A stretch of DNA of 64,000 bases from Echinarachnius parma (lineage: Eukaryota > Echinodermata > Echinoidea > Clypeasteroida > Echinarachniidae), in contig JBAMJV010008838.1 in assembly GCA_037951105.1 (NCBI GenBank), positions 1 through 64,000 on the forward strand. The letters run 5' to 3'. Both the position numbers and the translations under genes were made by a program. The notes under the pieces were generated by a model. That model ran no database searches, was not told where the DNA came from, and saw only the letters and a list, made by a program, of their open reading frames with translations. Shown in pieces: positions 11,840 through 24,565 of the stretch (the first letter of the stretch is position 1; each line of letters opens with the position of its first letter).

Positions 11840-13730
11840 CAGGCGCGCCGGGAGCAGTTTAGCATTGGGGGGGGGGGGGGGGGGGGCAAAAACCTAAGGG
11901 GGCTAACGATTTTGTTGTGTTGGGGTTCATGCCCAACCACACTCATAGGGCCCGGGGGGGGGGGGGGGGGGGGGGGAATCAGATTATAGTCGGACGGGAG
12001 TGTGCGGCTGAGACCTCCGAACCCATACCCACATCCAAGGGTTCTTATGCTGTAAATAGGTACCCATGTCTAAGGATTTTTTTGTGAAAAATGAACCAAT
12101 GTCTAAGGATTTCGAACTTTAAATATTTCATTATTTGCTGTAATATAATACAATGGCCAATCATTTTGCAGTTTATTGATAAAATTCTGTACTAGTAAAC
12201 TGTATCATACTATAGGGCGGCGCCAGGGTATTTTCTTAGGGAGGGCGAAAGAGGGGGGAGAGGGTGTGGGAGGCTGGGGGTGTCCCCTCTCCCACACCAG
12301 GAGCTTTGGCACAGTTTACACTAGAGTGGAGCTATCTGGTGCATATTGGAGGTGAAATTCTCAAATTTTCAAATGATAGAAAAACAGTGAATAGTCTTCA
12401 ACTATGGTAAGGTAATTTGCATAAATATGAATAATGCGAGCGAACGGTGCGAGCTTGAAAATTGTTTGCAATTTCACATCGGAAAATGCCATTTTTTTCA
12501 ATATTATTGTATGGAATATTAATTGTATTACTTATGATATGGCGTTATGAAGGGTAATATATAAACACCCGATGTTGTGAAATATTATGTACGCGAGCGA
12601 GCGGAGCGAGCTTGAAAATTTTAGCAATTTCACAGCGGAAAATTGCCATTTGTTTCAATATTATTGTATGGGTATATTCGTTTTATTACTTATGATATGC
12701 CGTTATGTAGGGTAACATATAAACATCCGAGGTTGTGAAATATTATGTATGCGAGCGAGCGGAGCGAGCTTGAAAATTTTAGCAATTTCACATCGACAAA
12801 TCCTAAAATTCCGGAGAAAATTCCGGAGAAAAGAGAGAAAAGGAATAAATGAAAAAAGGGACCCATGTCTAAATGTTTTTTTGTTTTAATGGGACCCATG
12901 TCTAAGGATTTTTTTTTAATGAAAAGGGGACCCATGTCTAAGGATCTTTCTTGAAAAAGTCACCCTTCCCAGCGGCACATCCCCGTATACCCAATATACT
13001 TGAGTACCCCCCCCCCCCCCCCCCCCCCCCACCTCCGGGTCACAGGGTTGCCAACTTTGAGCCAGAGGTGAGAGTGAGACATTGCGAGGGAGCGAAGTGA
13101 CTGAGTGGGGGGAGGGTGTGGGAGGGGGGTGTCCCCCCTCCAACGGTAGGAGCTTTTGCATTTTTGGACTTTTGGAAATTGTGCAATCTGGTTCATACCT
13201 ACATTGGGCAGAGACAAATGGGGAGAGTTTGGGAGGGGGTATCCCCCTCCCACGGGGAAGATTTTGCATTTATATACTTGAAATGGTGCAAATAAGTGCA
13301 CGTCACACAAGCAGCCAGAGCAATGCCAGCCTACACGGGAACTACGTGGCCCGGTACAGACAAAATACTCACCCCAGACCCTGCGCAAGTTAAACAACAA
13401 TCTGAGATAATCTGTTCGCGCGCGAAGCGCGCAGCGAAAAGTTAAAGTGGATGTATAAATTAGTTTTTGAACGCTAGAATTAAAGAGTCTTAGCTCATAC
13501 ATTTTATTTTTTCTTTCCCACTCTTCTTCTGTTTTAATATTATTATTATTATTATTATTTTTTATTTATTTTTTTGTTGGGGGGGGGGGGATTTTGGTTT
13601 GTTTTTTTTGCCCCCCCCCCCCCAATTTTTGGATTGGGGGGGGGGGGGGCGGCCACCCCACCCCCCCCCCTGCCCCCCCCCCCCCTGCCCCCCCCCCCCC
13701 CTGCCCCCCCCCCCACTTCCGGCGCCTATG
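11840..13730. mobile_element. hAT-like non-autonomous element, copy 1
   Basis: The ends are CAGGCGCGCCGG... and ...CCGGCGCCTATG, flanked by a perfect 8-bp direct repeat CAACTGAG (11832-11839 and 13731-13738). An 8-bp duplication with CA...TG ends is characteristic of the hAT superfamily. The 1891-bp interior holds long G/C tracts, three copies of a 158-bp repeat around gcgagcgagcgg (12430-12780), and repeats of cccatgtctaaggat. It has no transposase frame. It is the reverse-oriented relative of the element at 33762-35568. Poly-Gly and poly-Pro frames here are artefacts of the G/C tracts. Confidence 0.85.
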
Positions 13731-13959
13731 CAACTGAGTGTAGACCAAGAGATCATACCCTTCCCCCAGTGATTTTGTGACGCACACACACACACACATT
13801 ATGATGTTTTTGTGTATTTCGGACTTTCTCTGTTTTACATTTTTTAAATTCTTTAATTGCTGGTTTATATTGTATTTTTTATCAAATATGACAATCAAAT
13901 TGAATTGAATATGATTGAAATGGGCAACCCTGGTTAAATTGCCGCCCACTGTCAGAACA

Positions 13960-14135
13960 TGGATGAACAATTCACTTGCTGTAACCTTAAGACACTGACT
14001 AGACGAAAGGGAAATTTGAAAAACCGAAACCTGTCCATGCTGTTTTTGTTGATAAGAATACAACAAGGTATGAGTGAACCGCTAAAATTTTAATTGGATT
14101 TTGAGGATTTGGACAATGTTACTGAGTCCCTTTAA
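13960..14135. mobile_element. AAAGGGACT-family element, partial
   Basis: aaagggaaatttgaaaaaccgaaacctgtcc, aaggtatgagtgaaccgct and ggatttggacaatgttactgagtccctttaa match, in reverse or forward orientation, the copies at 16468, 24566, 44110, 49270 and a tail at 61050-61092. It is non-coding. 14136-15180 shows nothing else recognisable. Confidence 0.65.
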
Positions 14136-15182
14136 ATGCAGTAAATATCTTATTACAATTGACTATTTTGTGTTAAAATATGTTATATTTGTAATTGGAC
14201 TTTCTAGCATTAATATTAAATCATTTTGATGAACTAAAGGCAATGAGTAAGGACATTACACTGTGCATGTGTCTGTATTTTCTTGACCCTATGACTTTCA
14301 GATTATATATTCATGTCACACATCACTAATTATACATACAGAGCGTGTAAAAAAAAGGTAATCGAAGGTCAATTATTTCAAAACTAGGTATGTTCACACC
14401 TTACATGAGATATGGATGTAAAGAATAACTCCTTAGCGTTAATTTGATACCTTTTCTGAATCAACAATGTCACGCATCGCTGAGTTCTTTGCCGTTGAAT
14501 ATGACAGGTGCAAAACCCACTTTTTGCAAGTTTGGGCTTATGAATGGATTATTGAAAAATGAGTGGTGTCACATAACTCTTAGGGATTAGTTATCATTTT
14601 GGTGCTAAAAAATCCACTTCGTGTCGATTGCGGCCCTGCAAATCATCCAGAACCTTGTTCTTTAAATATCCAAACATTATGAGGTCAACAAAAATTAATT
14701 AGATGACCTTGGTGGCCATTCCATCTCATTTGTTATCGCAATGACCCCTTCCCCACTGTCAGAGCTCCCCTAGTCCATCTGCATGATTATGACAATGTAA
14801 ACATTGACAAGCGTCTCGGAACGTATTTCTTTATTATCTATAAAAAAAATATAATTAAAATAAAACATCCATATATGATACTTTTACTGTATGCCAAGCA
14901 ACAAGATACTTGGTACTTGTAAAATCTCCAAGTTATACAAAAAAAGACAAACGTTAACTGGTAGCTCGGTACGTTAACATGTCCCATCTCCTTGATACCG
15001 AGTGATGAGGAAATTAGTCCTACCGCCAGTAGAGGGAGACAAATATATTACAGACATGTACACAATTAAATTAGGCTTCAAGCTGCTCCACGCGACCTCA
15101 TCTTACCAGTGGAGTAGCCAATGATATTGCAAGAGGAGGGGCTGGGCGGATCTAAGCGCGAACCGATTTGGGCCTGCCTTAT

Positions 15183-15727
15183 TAAAGGGTAGTACAGTTT
15201 TGGTAAGGCTGAACTTTAGTAACCAAAACCTGCACAGTAACATTACAAACTAATAGATATAACTACACCATGCTAGAAAGGTATACAAAATTATAAACGA
15301 CAAAGTAAAAAGCCTGCTATCATTTAAAAAGAGCCATAAAAACACAAGAGGGCGCTCTCTAAAATGGCTTTGGTTTCAACCATTTTTCATACAAAGTTAT
15401 GCATGTGATGTTTTGTTGAAATAATGATTGAATAGAGAGATCATCAACAACTATTTAAAAACCGCTTTTGAAAATTTTTGAAAAAGTGTAAGCATTTTTT
15501 TTTTTTTTTTTTTTTAAATCATCGAATACATTTGGGGCCCAAATAATATACGATCGGATATGTTTATTGATATTTCAGCCATTTCTGAACCTATTTTTAC
15601 CAAATAAAGTTTATTCTGCCATTCAAATTGCATGTTCTTTCAAATTCGACACTCAGTTTTTCATTACCTCACAAAAAAAATTGTGTTGTGCAGCGCCCTC
15701 TCTATCAAAACTGATCTACCCCTTTAA
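15183..15727. mobile_element. AAAGGGGTAG-type repeat element, complete copy
   Basis: The left end aaagggtagtacagttttgg and right end ccaaaactg-like ...atctacccctttaa face each other about 545 bp apart. The cagcgccctct block precedes the right end as in the 22.4-kb copy. No coding frame is seen. 15728-16467 contains no recognised feature. Confidence 0.7.
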
Positions 15728-16467
15728 GGGTTTTTGACAGGGGCCGAGACGATAGTCTTTCGTCAAGACTCTCGCGCTATATGCTATATGCACAGTTACA
15801 TGAGCGGAGCGAGCATCGTGAGCGAAACGAACAGCCCGACGAGCCAGTTGGTTCGCTCTCTGACCCCGTGCCGTACAGCTATATCACAGCTAGCTAGCTC
15901 GCATAGAGAAACTCCAAGCCATATAGAGTCTTGACTAAAGGCTAGGCCTGGGCCGAGGAGGCTGAGCTCCTGGAAGCTTTATCTATTCAAAGCTTCTTAT
16001 TAAGAACTACTCTTCAGCCCACCCCCAACTCCTGCTACCCCCTCTTGAACCTGTTCGTTCTAACCCTGTCCCCGCCCCAGGAGTTATTTAGTAAGATCAC
16101 TCATTTGGTCTTTGACAATAAATTATCCGCCTGCACCGCAAAATTATGAAGCACACTCAAAACGAAGAAAGTAATTATATGAAATTGCTTCCTTTAAAAC
16201 AATGCCCTTTCCGGCCGTCAATCAACCTCATTGTGATGTTTTGATCCATTTGTTGTCAGTCACGAGCAGTGATCATTGTATTTTGTCTTATAAAAGGGGA
16301 CGTGTTGACGTCAAAGAATACCATCTAATATTTTTAATTGGAAGAAAACGAAGCGTAATACAAGACAGCCGCAATCATAACAAGTTAATTATGTCATTCA
16401 TATTATCATTAACTCACAATTCCGGGCCTATCTCAATCACTTACCTAATCTACGTACGATTGAAATT

Positions 16468-16850
16468 AAAGGGACTTACAACATTGTCCAAATCCTCGAC
16501 ATCCAATTGGAATTCTAGCGGTTCCCTCATACCTTGTTGTATTCGTTTTAACGTTAAACGCCTGGGACAGGTTTCGGTTTTTCAATTTTCCTTTTCGTTA
16601 AAAAGATATTTACGGTGTTCAGATGTTGAATTATCCATTGGATCGCGAAAACCGTGTACAAATTGAATGCAATGAGTTAAGGGAATATAATTTTGCATTT
16701 TTGTTTGTAACTAGGCAATATAACGTCCATTTAACCTGAAATTTGTATACAACACCCATTGGACACAGCATGTACAACAATATACATTGTATCAACCACG
16801 CATCACTTGTTGCACATGTCAACAAAGTTACGAGTTACGAGATCCCTTTA
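16468..16850. mobile_element. AAAGGGACT-family MITE, complete copy
   Basis: taaagggacttacaacattgtcc at the left faces caaagttacgagttacgagatcccttta at the right. The 383-bp copy gives the family's full extent and has relatives at 24566-24974 and 44110-44475. Confidence 0.7.
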
Positions 16851-17384
16851 AAATGATCAATTCAGTCTTAAGACTTCAATTGTAGATCATTATGTAATTA
16901 GCCTCTGCTGTTTGGTAGAATACGTTTTGGAGAAATTCGACAGTCATTAGTCTGTGACTTATACCGGAAATGATGTTGATACAATGGCGAGCTTCGACAA
17001 TGCCCTGAATCCTTCAATCAACCCCATCGATGCTCAACGTTTAATTAACACGATTTTATATTCCTTTTAGACGAACATTGGATGCTTGCGTAAAAATATA
17101 TCAACCTGAGCGAATCATAATACTGTAATACAATTTAATATTGTTAAAGATACTGCACTCCTTTAGCATTTTAGCATGCCAGTATTCGATAGATGCGAGA
17201 TTAAAGGTGAATCTGTAAAGTGTCAGATATTGCCCAAGACTTCAATCCTGTACTAAAGTCATTGTAAGATATGTCCGAATGATGTGTAAATGTTTTATTG
17301 AAAAGTTGTATCTCTTTTTGGAAGGAAAACTAATGTATCCACATGTTCGTAAAACAGTTCGGAAACTGTGCGATTTTGGGGCTA

Positions 17385-17711
17385 AAGGCCTGGTCACACA
17401 GGACACGACTAGACCCACGAATGCAGTACGCATTGGTACGAATCTATGGCAAGCCGTTTTAACATTTATTCCTATTTCTTGATATCAAGAATTGAATTAT
17501 TGATATTACCAATGTTTCACAACAAAAAAAGTATTTCTTGATATCAAGAATGCATTTCTTGATAATATCAAGAATTCGATGTATTGATATAAAGAATTGA
17601 ATTCTTGATATCAAGAAATAGGAATAAATGTTAAAAACGGCTTGTCATAGATTTGTACCAATGCGTACTGCATTCGTGGGTCTAGTCGTGCCCTGTGTGA
17701 CCAGGCCTTAA
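17385..17711. mobile_element. fold-back element with about 110-bp arms
   Basis: aaggcctggtcacacaggac...cattggtacgaatctatgg is mirrored by atagatttgtaccaatgcg...gtgaccaggcctt. The centre holds a cluster of smaller palindromes, TTCTTGATATCAAGAA and variants, at 17475-17610. A further related end (ggtgtgactgggcctt) lies at about 18130-18147, so 17712-18147 may be a second copy sharing or abutting the right end. Confidence 0.75.
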
Positions 17712-18173
17712 CATGCATGGACACATGGTCACGTTACTTCGATAAAGTAGATCCGATTTAATTGAGAAGCTACAGTATTTAAATGGATATAAATCATAAT
17801 TTCGGATATGTCTGTATACGGGATTCTAGGCAAAAAATCGTCTGTATTTGTATCACTGTCGTGTCGCAATCGTGGTGGTTTGTGGACATTCCTATTGCAT
17901 TCTTACTGCAATATATATATATAGTGAGATCGTGTGGCTTCGTACCATTTCTTCGCAATACTTGATAGAAGCGTACCGCGTTCTTACTGCATTGTTGTGG
18001 CATTCGTAATCATGCGTACAATATACGTAGAATATGCGTAGGAAACTCGCTCTATTGGCGGTTCTTTTCGAGTTTTCTGTCCGGTCAGTTCGTACCGCAT
18101 TCGTACTGCATTCGTGGTCCTATTCGCGCCCGGTGTGACTGGGCCTTCTTAATCATTGCGAATTGGTGTCGAA

Positions 18174-18520
18174 CCCGGGGGGGGGGGGGGGGGGCACTCG
18201 AATTATTTTTTTACGGGGTGTGCCGCACGGAACTTTGAATTGGGGTTCTAAGGAGCGGACTTAAAAAACTTACAAAATACTGTACATAGACTTGGAGCTA
18301 CCAAAGACCTACGGAAACCCTCAAAAAGGCTCAAATGGTGGTCCAAGGAGCTGACTAGAAGAAGAATAATGGACTTGGCGCTACTCAACTACCTAGCCAA
18401 GTCATTCCGGGGGTCTATGGAGCGGCAATATTTGAAAATCGGGTATCTTTAGAGCGGCAATCGGGTGTGAAAACGGGGTTCTTTTAAGCGGCACATACCC
18501 GTCTTACATTATACATGAGG
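18174..18520. mobile_element. G-tract element (CCCGGGGGG...CACTCGAATT), truncated copy
   Basis: Starts with cccgggggggg...gcactcgaattatttttt and tgtgccgcacggaact and ends with cccgtcttacattatacatgag, exactly as in the complete copy at 34711-35220. The right-hand C tract is missing here. Confidence 0.7.
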
Positions 18521-18535
18521 AAAAACACTTAGCCA

Positions 18536-19475
18536 AGCGAAAATCCAAGATGGCGGCCATTTTCCAAGATGGCCGATATAAAAATTGACTGAGTTTAGCC
18601 GATTTTAATAATCTTGGTGTCGTTTTATATGTTTATTGACATGCTGAATACAATGGTGATACAAGCGGGCTCATATGATGGCCAAAATCCAAGATGGCTG
18701 CCATTTTCCCAGATGGCCCCAAAAAAGCTACTTTTTTATATACAAAATTACTGAGTTGGCCGATTTTAATAATTTTGGTGTCGTTTTATATGTGTATTGA
18801 CATGCTGAACCCAACGGTGATACAGGCGGACTCATATCATGGCCAAAATCCAAGATGGCCGCCATTTTCCCAGATGGCCCCCAAAAAGCTACTTTTTAAT
18901 ATAAAAATTGACCGAGTTGGCCGGTTTTTATATTCTTGGTGTTGACTTACATGTTTCTTGATATGCTAAAAACGATGGTGATATATACGAACCCAAAAAT
19001 CCAAGATGGCAGCCATTTATTCAAGATGGTCGCCAAAAGCTCCTTTTTGATATAAAAATTGACTGAGTTTGCTGTTTTTAATAATCTTGGTGTCGATTTA
19101 AATGTTAATTGATTTATCTAAAACGATTGTAATACAAACGGACCATTAAAATAGCGAAAATCGAAGATGGCTGCCACTTTCCAAGATGACCGCCAAGGCT
19201 AATTTGTATTTATAAAAGTTGACTGAGTTTGCCGATTTGTATTATCTTGATGTCGATTCATATGTAACCTGATATGCTATAGACGATTATGATACATACA
19301 GACATATATGGCGAAAATCCAATATTGCGGCCATTTTTCAAGACGGTTGCCAAAAAACAGTTTTTTAATTTTCAAAAACTGACTGTTTTTTTGATGAGCT
19401 AAAAACGATTTTCATACAAATGGATCTAAATAATGGTAAAAATCGAACATGGCGACCATTTTCCAAGATGGCGTA
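18536..19475. repeat. tandem satellite, about 155-bp unit, seven copies
   Basis: The unit core aaaatccaagatggcggcca recurs at about 18540, 18684, 18844, 18994, 19156, 19313 and 19437 with increasing divergence. Between cores lie attgactgagtttgccgatttt, cttggtgtcg and gacatgctgaa-type blocks. Open frames within are period artefacts. The core resembles the known YY1 binding consensus (AAnATGGCGGC), but a functional role is only conjecture. Confidence 0.85.
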
Positions 19476-20220
19476 GCTAGGGGATAAAGGAGGGATTAGC
19501 CATCTCTCCCTAGGGAAATGTTCATGGTTTGGTAAAGGCTGCCACGTTATAGGAAATATTGCCCTAAAATTTTGTTTGCCACCCCTCTCATCATTGAGTG
19601 ACAATAATTGTACAATTTAAATCATTATGAACGCGCTAAGAGTCCTTATACATTTTTGTTCACCAATATTTTGAAAACGGTTGTGCTACGCAAAACAATG
19701 GCGTAACTAAAGGAAAGGGGAAATATTGCCCCCCCCCCCCCCTTTCTGTGAAGAAATCATGTTTTAACCACTCATCAGCCCTCCAATGATATTCGCCACT
19801 GTGAGAGGGAAGCATCAGCGATGCGCATATTTATTCATCAAGCCCATCGCATGGTCCTACTTTAACTTTTGATTGGCGCAATTATACGACGTAAATTAAG
19901 ACGAATCGTTTCTAACGCAACATGTAAAACAAACAATTGAGGGCCTCGAAATGATTTATCCAGAGTTGCATAGATGACGTGTTTTACTCAGCCCACCATC
20001 TCGTAAGACTATGATTGGACCATACGTTTTGATTGACGATCATGAATGAAGAGGAATCGTTTCTATCGCAACAGATAATATAAACAATCTCGAGCGTCTT
20101 GCATGAATCCAGGCAAGCCTGGATGGGCGAGTCCGATTACAATCTTTCTACAAATGCATAAGCCTTTTTGCGACTGCATGAGCGAGATTGTCTTTTTGTT
20201 GGCTGGCCACGTGAAACACT
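19476..20220. other. unassigned upstream region of gene B
   Basis: A diverged direct duplication is visible (gattggcgcaatt...gaatcgtttctaacgcaac near 19870 and gattggaccata...gaatcgtttctatcgcaac near 20010). The promoter and 5' UTR of gene B are expected here, but I see no convincing TATA or initiator motif. Confidence 0.35.
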
Positions 20221-20225
20221 GCACG

Positions 20226-20234
20226 ATGGTGAGT
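20226..20234 (+). other. Gene B: candidate start codon abutting a splice donor
   Basis: The sequence cacgATG/GTGAGT places an ATG (20226-20228) directly before a perfect donor. Spliced to the acceptor at 20639 it gives MDVNLVVLIVLLFAEG, a textbook signal-peptide start in the right phase (0). The 5' UTR would then be exon 1. This is inference from phase and splice consensus; no other upstream ATG/donor pair was systematically excluded. Confidence 0.55.
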
Positions 20235-20639
20235 TGTATGAGTTGTTGCGGATTCATAATTTGTTCATAACTTACCATTTAATTCCTAATTACCATGCAC
20301 TAAAACATGTACCATTAGATGTAATACAGTGATAAATCAGTACATTTCATAGCGATTATAAAAGGTGTTAAAGAGAAATATTAGTGCTATGCGACCGGTA
20401 ATGAATGAAATTATCTGTCAGTCTCAGCGATGCATTTTGTTTACTTGTTTTATACTTGTACATTCGTTAAATAATAATAGAGCAACAAATTGTTCCATCG
20501 TGTGTCACACTAAGTTGCATTAATCTCGATGGCGTGACACGCCATCAATAGAGTGATTGCCGTAACAAAAGACCACACATCTCTAGAAAATAGTGTATTA
20601 ATTTGTTGTTCTTACTTTAATTCCCATTTTCGTTTGCAG

Positions 20640-20682
20640 GACGTCAACCTTGTGGTCCTTATCGTGCTCCTGTTTGCTGAAG
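20640..20682 (+). CDS. Gene B: signal-peptide micro-exon
   Basis: A 43-nt exon with a strong polypyrimidine acceptor (ttcccattttcgtttgcag) and donor gaag/gtacgt. It encodes DVNLVVLIVLLFAE plus one base of Gly, a short hydrophobic stretch typical of the h-region of a secretory signal peptide. It enters in phase 0 and exits in phase 1. The phase-1 exit fits the next exon at 26186, giving ...LLFAEGCLCDDFC, with a plausible cleavage site near AEG. The size, both consensus sites and the phase fit make this a convincing exon despite its length. Confidence 0.75.
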
Positions 20683-20689
20683 GTACGTC

Positions 20690-21740
20690 TTTAACAAACA
20701 ATACAAAACAAGACTGAATTAATTGTTTTAAGTTAACATTTGTTTATCTTAATAGGATCTAGTAATAGACTTTGTTAACATGTGCCGAACAAATACAAGC
20801 GTTGTGAAATTTGAATTATTGTCATATTATGATTTGAAGTGCTATGTGATACTTTCACGTTTATTTAATGTTATATGGCTTAGTAATGAATGAAAATGCA
20901 TTCATGCACATCTTGTAACTATCTAATGGAAAATTACTTATCCAAGAACCTCGATCGTAAATAATATCTTGTAATCATTAACAAACATGTTTTCTGTAAG
21001 TAAAACAATGTATAAACCGATGTAGTGCTAAGTTTGTTTATTTAGACACTTTTACTAGCTCCTCTTAATTATTAAGAACTATTTTTAAAATATATCTAAC
21101 AAAAACACACGTTCGCAGGGATATCGGTGTGATGTGCGAATAACATTGCACGATACAAAGTTCAAGCATGTAACTATGTTACGATCTCAATTGATTAACG
21201 AGCAATGTAATGTTGATATTATTTTTTTTTTAATATCCTTATTATTTTACATTATTTGTACAGCGCATTGACGAAACTTAAAGTTTTTCTTATGCACATA
21301 CTACACGTTACAATAATACCATAATATGATAATAATCTACTTTTCAAACAACATTGATTTTTTGGGTAGAAAAATGAATTGTATTCACTTTCCCTGGAAA
21401 ATTCGTAATTATTTTGATAATGACAAATTCATAGATAGTTTGTACATTTCTACGGCGATTTGTAGTAAAGTATCATGAGACATGTGATGGTGAAATACAA
21501 ACAGTATTTGTGTTACATGTGTTGATTGTAAACCGACCTTGATACGGAATATCATTGTCATGACTGCAGCATTGCGTGTTATTGTGTACTAACAATTAAG
21601 CATGCTCCTCCAATGTTTGTGTCGTATAATTGTTCAGAAAAAAAATATATAGCGACAAATCAAGTGATCAATTAACTTTGTACACTTCAACCAAGAACAC
21701 TTAAAGTTTGTTCACGATTTTCTTGTACATGTTTGTTTGG
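20690..21740. other. gene B intron, no recognised content
   Basis: AT-rich sequence with no reading frame, repeat or element that I can identify. Confidence 0.5.
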
Positions 21741-21745
21741 CTTAT

Positions 21746-22434
21746 AGTAACTGTCGTACAGTTTTGGTAAGGCTGAGCTTTAGTGACCAAAACCTGCAAA
21801 ATAATAATTATATAACACCACCATGCTTGAAACTTATAGAAAATAATAAACGACTAAGTAAAATGCATGTTATCATTCAAAAAGAGCCATTATAACACAA
21901 GAGGGCGCTCTCTTGAAAAGCATTGGTTTAAACCATTATTCATACAAAAGTATGCATGTAACGTGAGTAACCAACACATTTTAAAGATTTGCATGTGGAA
22001 CATTACAATTTCTCAAGTTTTGATTTCCCATCAAATTTGTTGTGACAAAAGGTTGTTTGGGTCATAATAAGAAAATTACAGCTCTAAGAATGAGTCAAGG
22101 TCTCTCCAATGTAAGGTGAGTAACCGTCGAATAGCCCATATGATGTTTTGTTGAAATAATGATTAAATAGATAGATCGTCAACAACTATTTAAGACCCTC
22201 TTTTAATTTTTTTTTTAAAGTGTAAGCATTTTTTTTTTTTTTTCAAAAATCATTGAATATCTGGGCGGATATTTATTGATATTTCAGCTGTTTCTGAACC
22301 GATTTTTATCAAATAAAGTTTATTTTGCTATTAGAATTGTATGTTCTTTCAAATTTAACACTCAGTTTTTCAATATCTTACAAAAACACTATTTCGAGCA
22401 GCGCCCTCTATACCAAAACTGAACTACCCCTTTA
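21746..22434. mobile_element. AAAGGGGTAG-type repeat element with inserted segment
   Basis: Blocks gtacagttttggtaaggctgagctttagt, acaagagggcgctctct, and the end cagcgccctctataccaaaactgaactaccccttta match the complete copy at 15183-15727. About 170 bp (roughly 21962-22135, bounded by repeated gtgagtaac) is extra, a probable small insertion. Confidence 0.7.
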
Positions 22435-22439
22435 ATATG

Positions 22440-24560
22440 ACTGCATAGTTATGACGGTATTTAAGATTGATTATATATAAAAGCTTTCGACCGTATTCAA
22501 GAGTATCCTAATTCGGATACTTTACTCCAACAATCGGGATAAAAAGCGACATTGATTTTGCTATGTTTTCTATGTAAACATTATTTGTTTTAGTATGCAA
22601 ATGTATTATATCATTATTATAAATCTTACAAATAACATGTTATATGATGTAAGTTTCATATAATTTTAACTTTTGGAAAATGATAAAGTTAACGGCTCAT
22701 TTTTATTTTTACTTATTAAAATAACCTGATTAATGCACAATATATAAGGTGACATTATTTAAATCCATTGCCATCATAGCGTAAGTAAGATTATACAACA
22801 ATATACAAACAAACACCATTATCTCGAAACCACACATGAACATGAATATGGTCTTCAATGGCCTAAGAGATGTGTCCAATAATTCGGAATGTAAATGTCT
22901 AATGGGTAATGATCAAGATTTGCGTTTTAAAATTAATTAGGAGACAACATTAACAAAAACTGTAGATAATTTGAAGAACAAAAACAATTATTGGTAGAGA
23001 CATTGAGTACTTAATGCACAAACACCACTCATGAGACAAATTAATAATTTGGTTATGCCTTGTTTAGTACAACAACAATTATAAGAAAAAAAATGCTGAA
23101 CGAAATGTTACATACTTTTGTATTGAATACTACAAAAACAAGTACAAAGATAAACAATAATTGCAGACTATCATGAGGGTAGAATTAAGATGATCGATCT
23201 TGACATGCTAATAGTAAGTTTAGGATTCAAATAGTTAGTAATTAGGAAAGATATTAAATGATTTATAAGTACACTGGAAAGAAATGTCACATTTAAATTT
23301 TAGAGTCACTTGGAGTGGTGAAATTACTTTTAAACTATTATTTGACATACTTATGCCGAATGTAAAGTTCGTTTAGAAAATTAAGATATTTTTTTTTCTC
23401 GAAATTCTTAACTACATAATATTTCTAAATTCTGAAAGCATGGGTTATTATGAAAGAAAAAATCAAATTTGCAATAGTGTTGATTGAGATAAACAGATGA
23501 TATGGTCTAATTGTTATGTAGCGTGACAAGTCAACCCTTTCTTGGAAGTATTGTTTCTCAAGCGGCATTACATTTTATACAAATATTATTACTAATCCGT
23601 ATTGTATTGATATTTATTTGACGCAATATTTGTGATAAAATATCAAAGGTAATACTTATTGTAATGTTTGAATACTTTAAACGGATAGTGCAATTTTGGT
23701 TTAGAGGGTGCTTCATGAAATAACTTGTTGCGAGTTAAAAACAACCAAAGCGTAAAATTTGAAGAACAAAACCCCCCACAATTTTAAAGACAGAACATTT
23801 TTTTATTTTTTTTATCAATTGGTTCCGAGGCAGCTGAGCTTTCCATAATTAAATCCGGTTTGAATAATTAAATGCATGGGGATACGACAATAGTTGAAAC
23901 TTTCAGGTGTTTGGAGGGCGTCCTTTTGTTTTAAAGGCTGATTTTGGGATGAAAACAGCCCTGTAACTTAACTAGTTTTACTTTATAGTTCTACCACATG
24001 TTAGCCTTTTAATGATTACTTGCTATATTTAGTTACTAAAATTCATGTTGGCAAGCATAGTACTATCAACTTAAATTGCAGAATGCAGTACCAAATGTGC
24101 GGATGAACAATTTAACAAAAAAACGTTTGTTTAGAACCACCCATGATAGGGGGAAAAGAACAAACTTTTGACAAATTTATCGTGTAAATTATTGAATTTT
24201 GTATTGTTCAATGATGAAATTTATAAAATGAAAGCTCGTCTTATTGCATAAATGAAGTAGACTTAAATCATGATAATGTAGATTGGAATAGTTTAAGGAA
24301 ATATCTAAACAATATAACTTCAAGGTAAATTATAATTAAATCGCAGTAACAACACACGTATAATTGTACTGGAACTTTGTAACATCATTATAATTATGTT
24401 AGGCATTTCATTGTCAGTAAGACACGCAACTTTCGTAAAATGTAATAATTATAAACATTTTTTGGGTGAAAGTCTATACAGATATAGAGACATTGTTTAT
24501 GATGTTAACGTATAAATCAACATAGTTACAAATTCATAAAGATAACACAATCAATGATAC
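22440..24560. other. gene B intron, no recognised content
   Basis: More than 2 kb of strongly AT-rich sequence. A weak resemblance to the AAAGGGGTAG family (tgcaattttggtttagagggtgc) is seen near 23690. No exon candidate with matching phase was found. Confidence 0.4.
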
Positions 24561-24565
24561 ATATT

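Noticed and set aside
12916-13502. Minus-strand frames with Pro- and Gly-rich stretches.
   Set aside because: They lie wholly inside the hAT-like element and are driven by G/C tracts and the 187-bp repeat relative.
16202-16666. A plus-strand frame of 154 codons.
   Set aside because: The second half is a MITE copy; the first half has no domain, no splice context and no coding bias that I can see.
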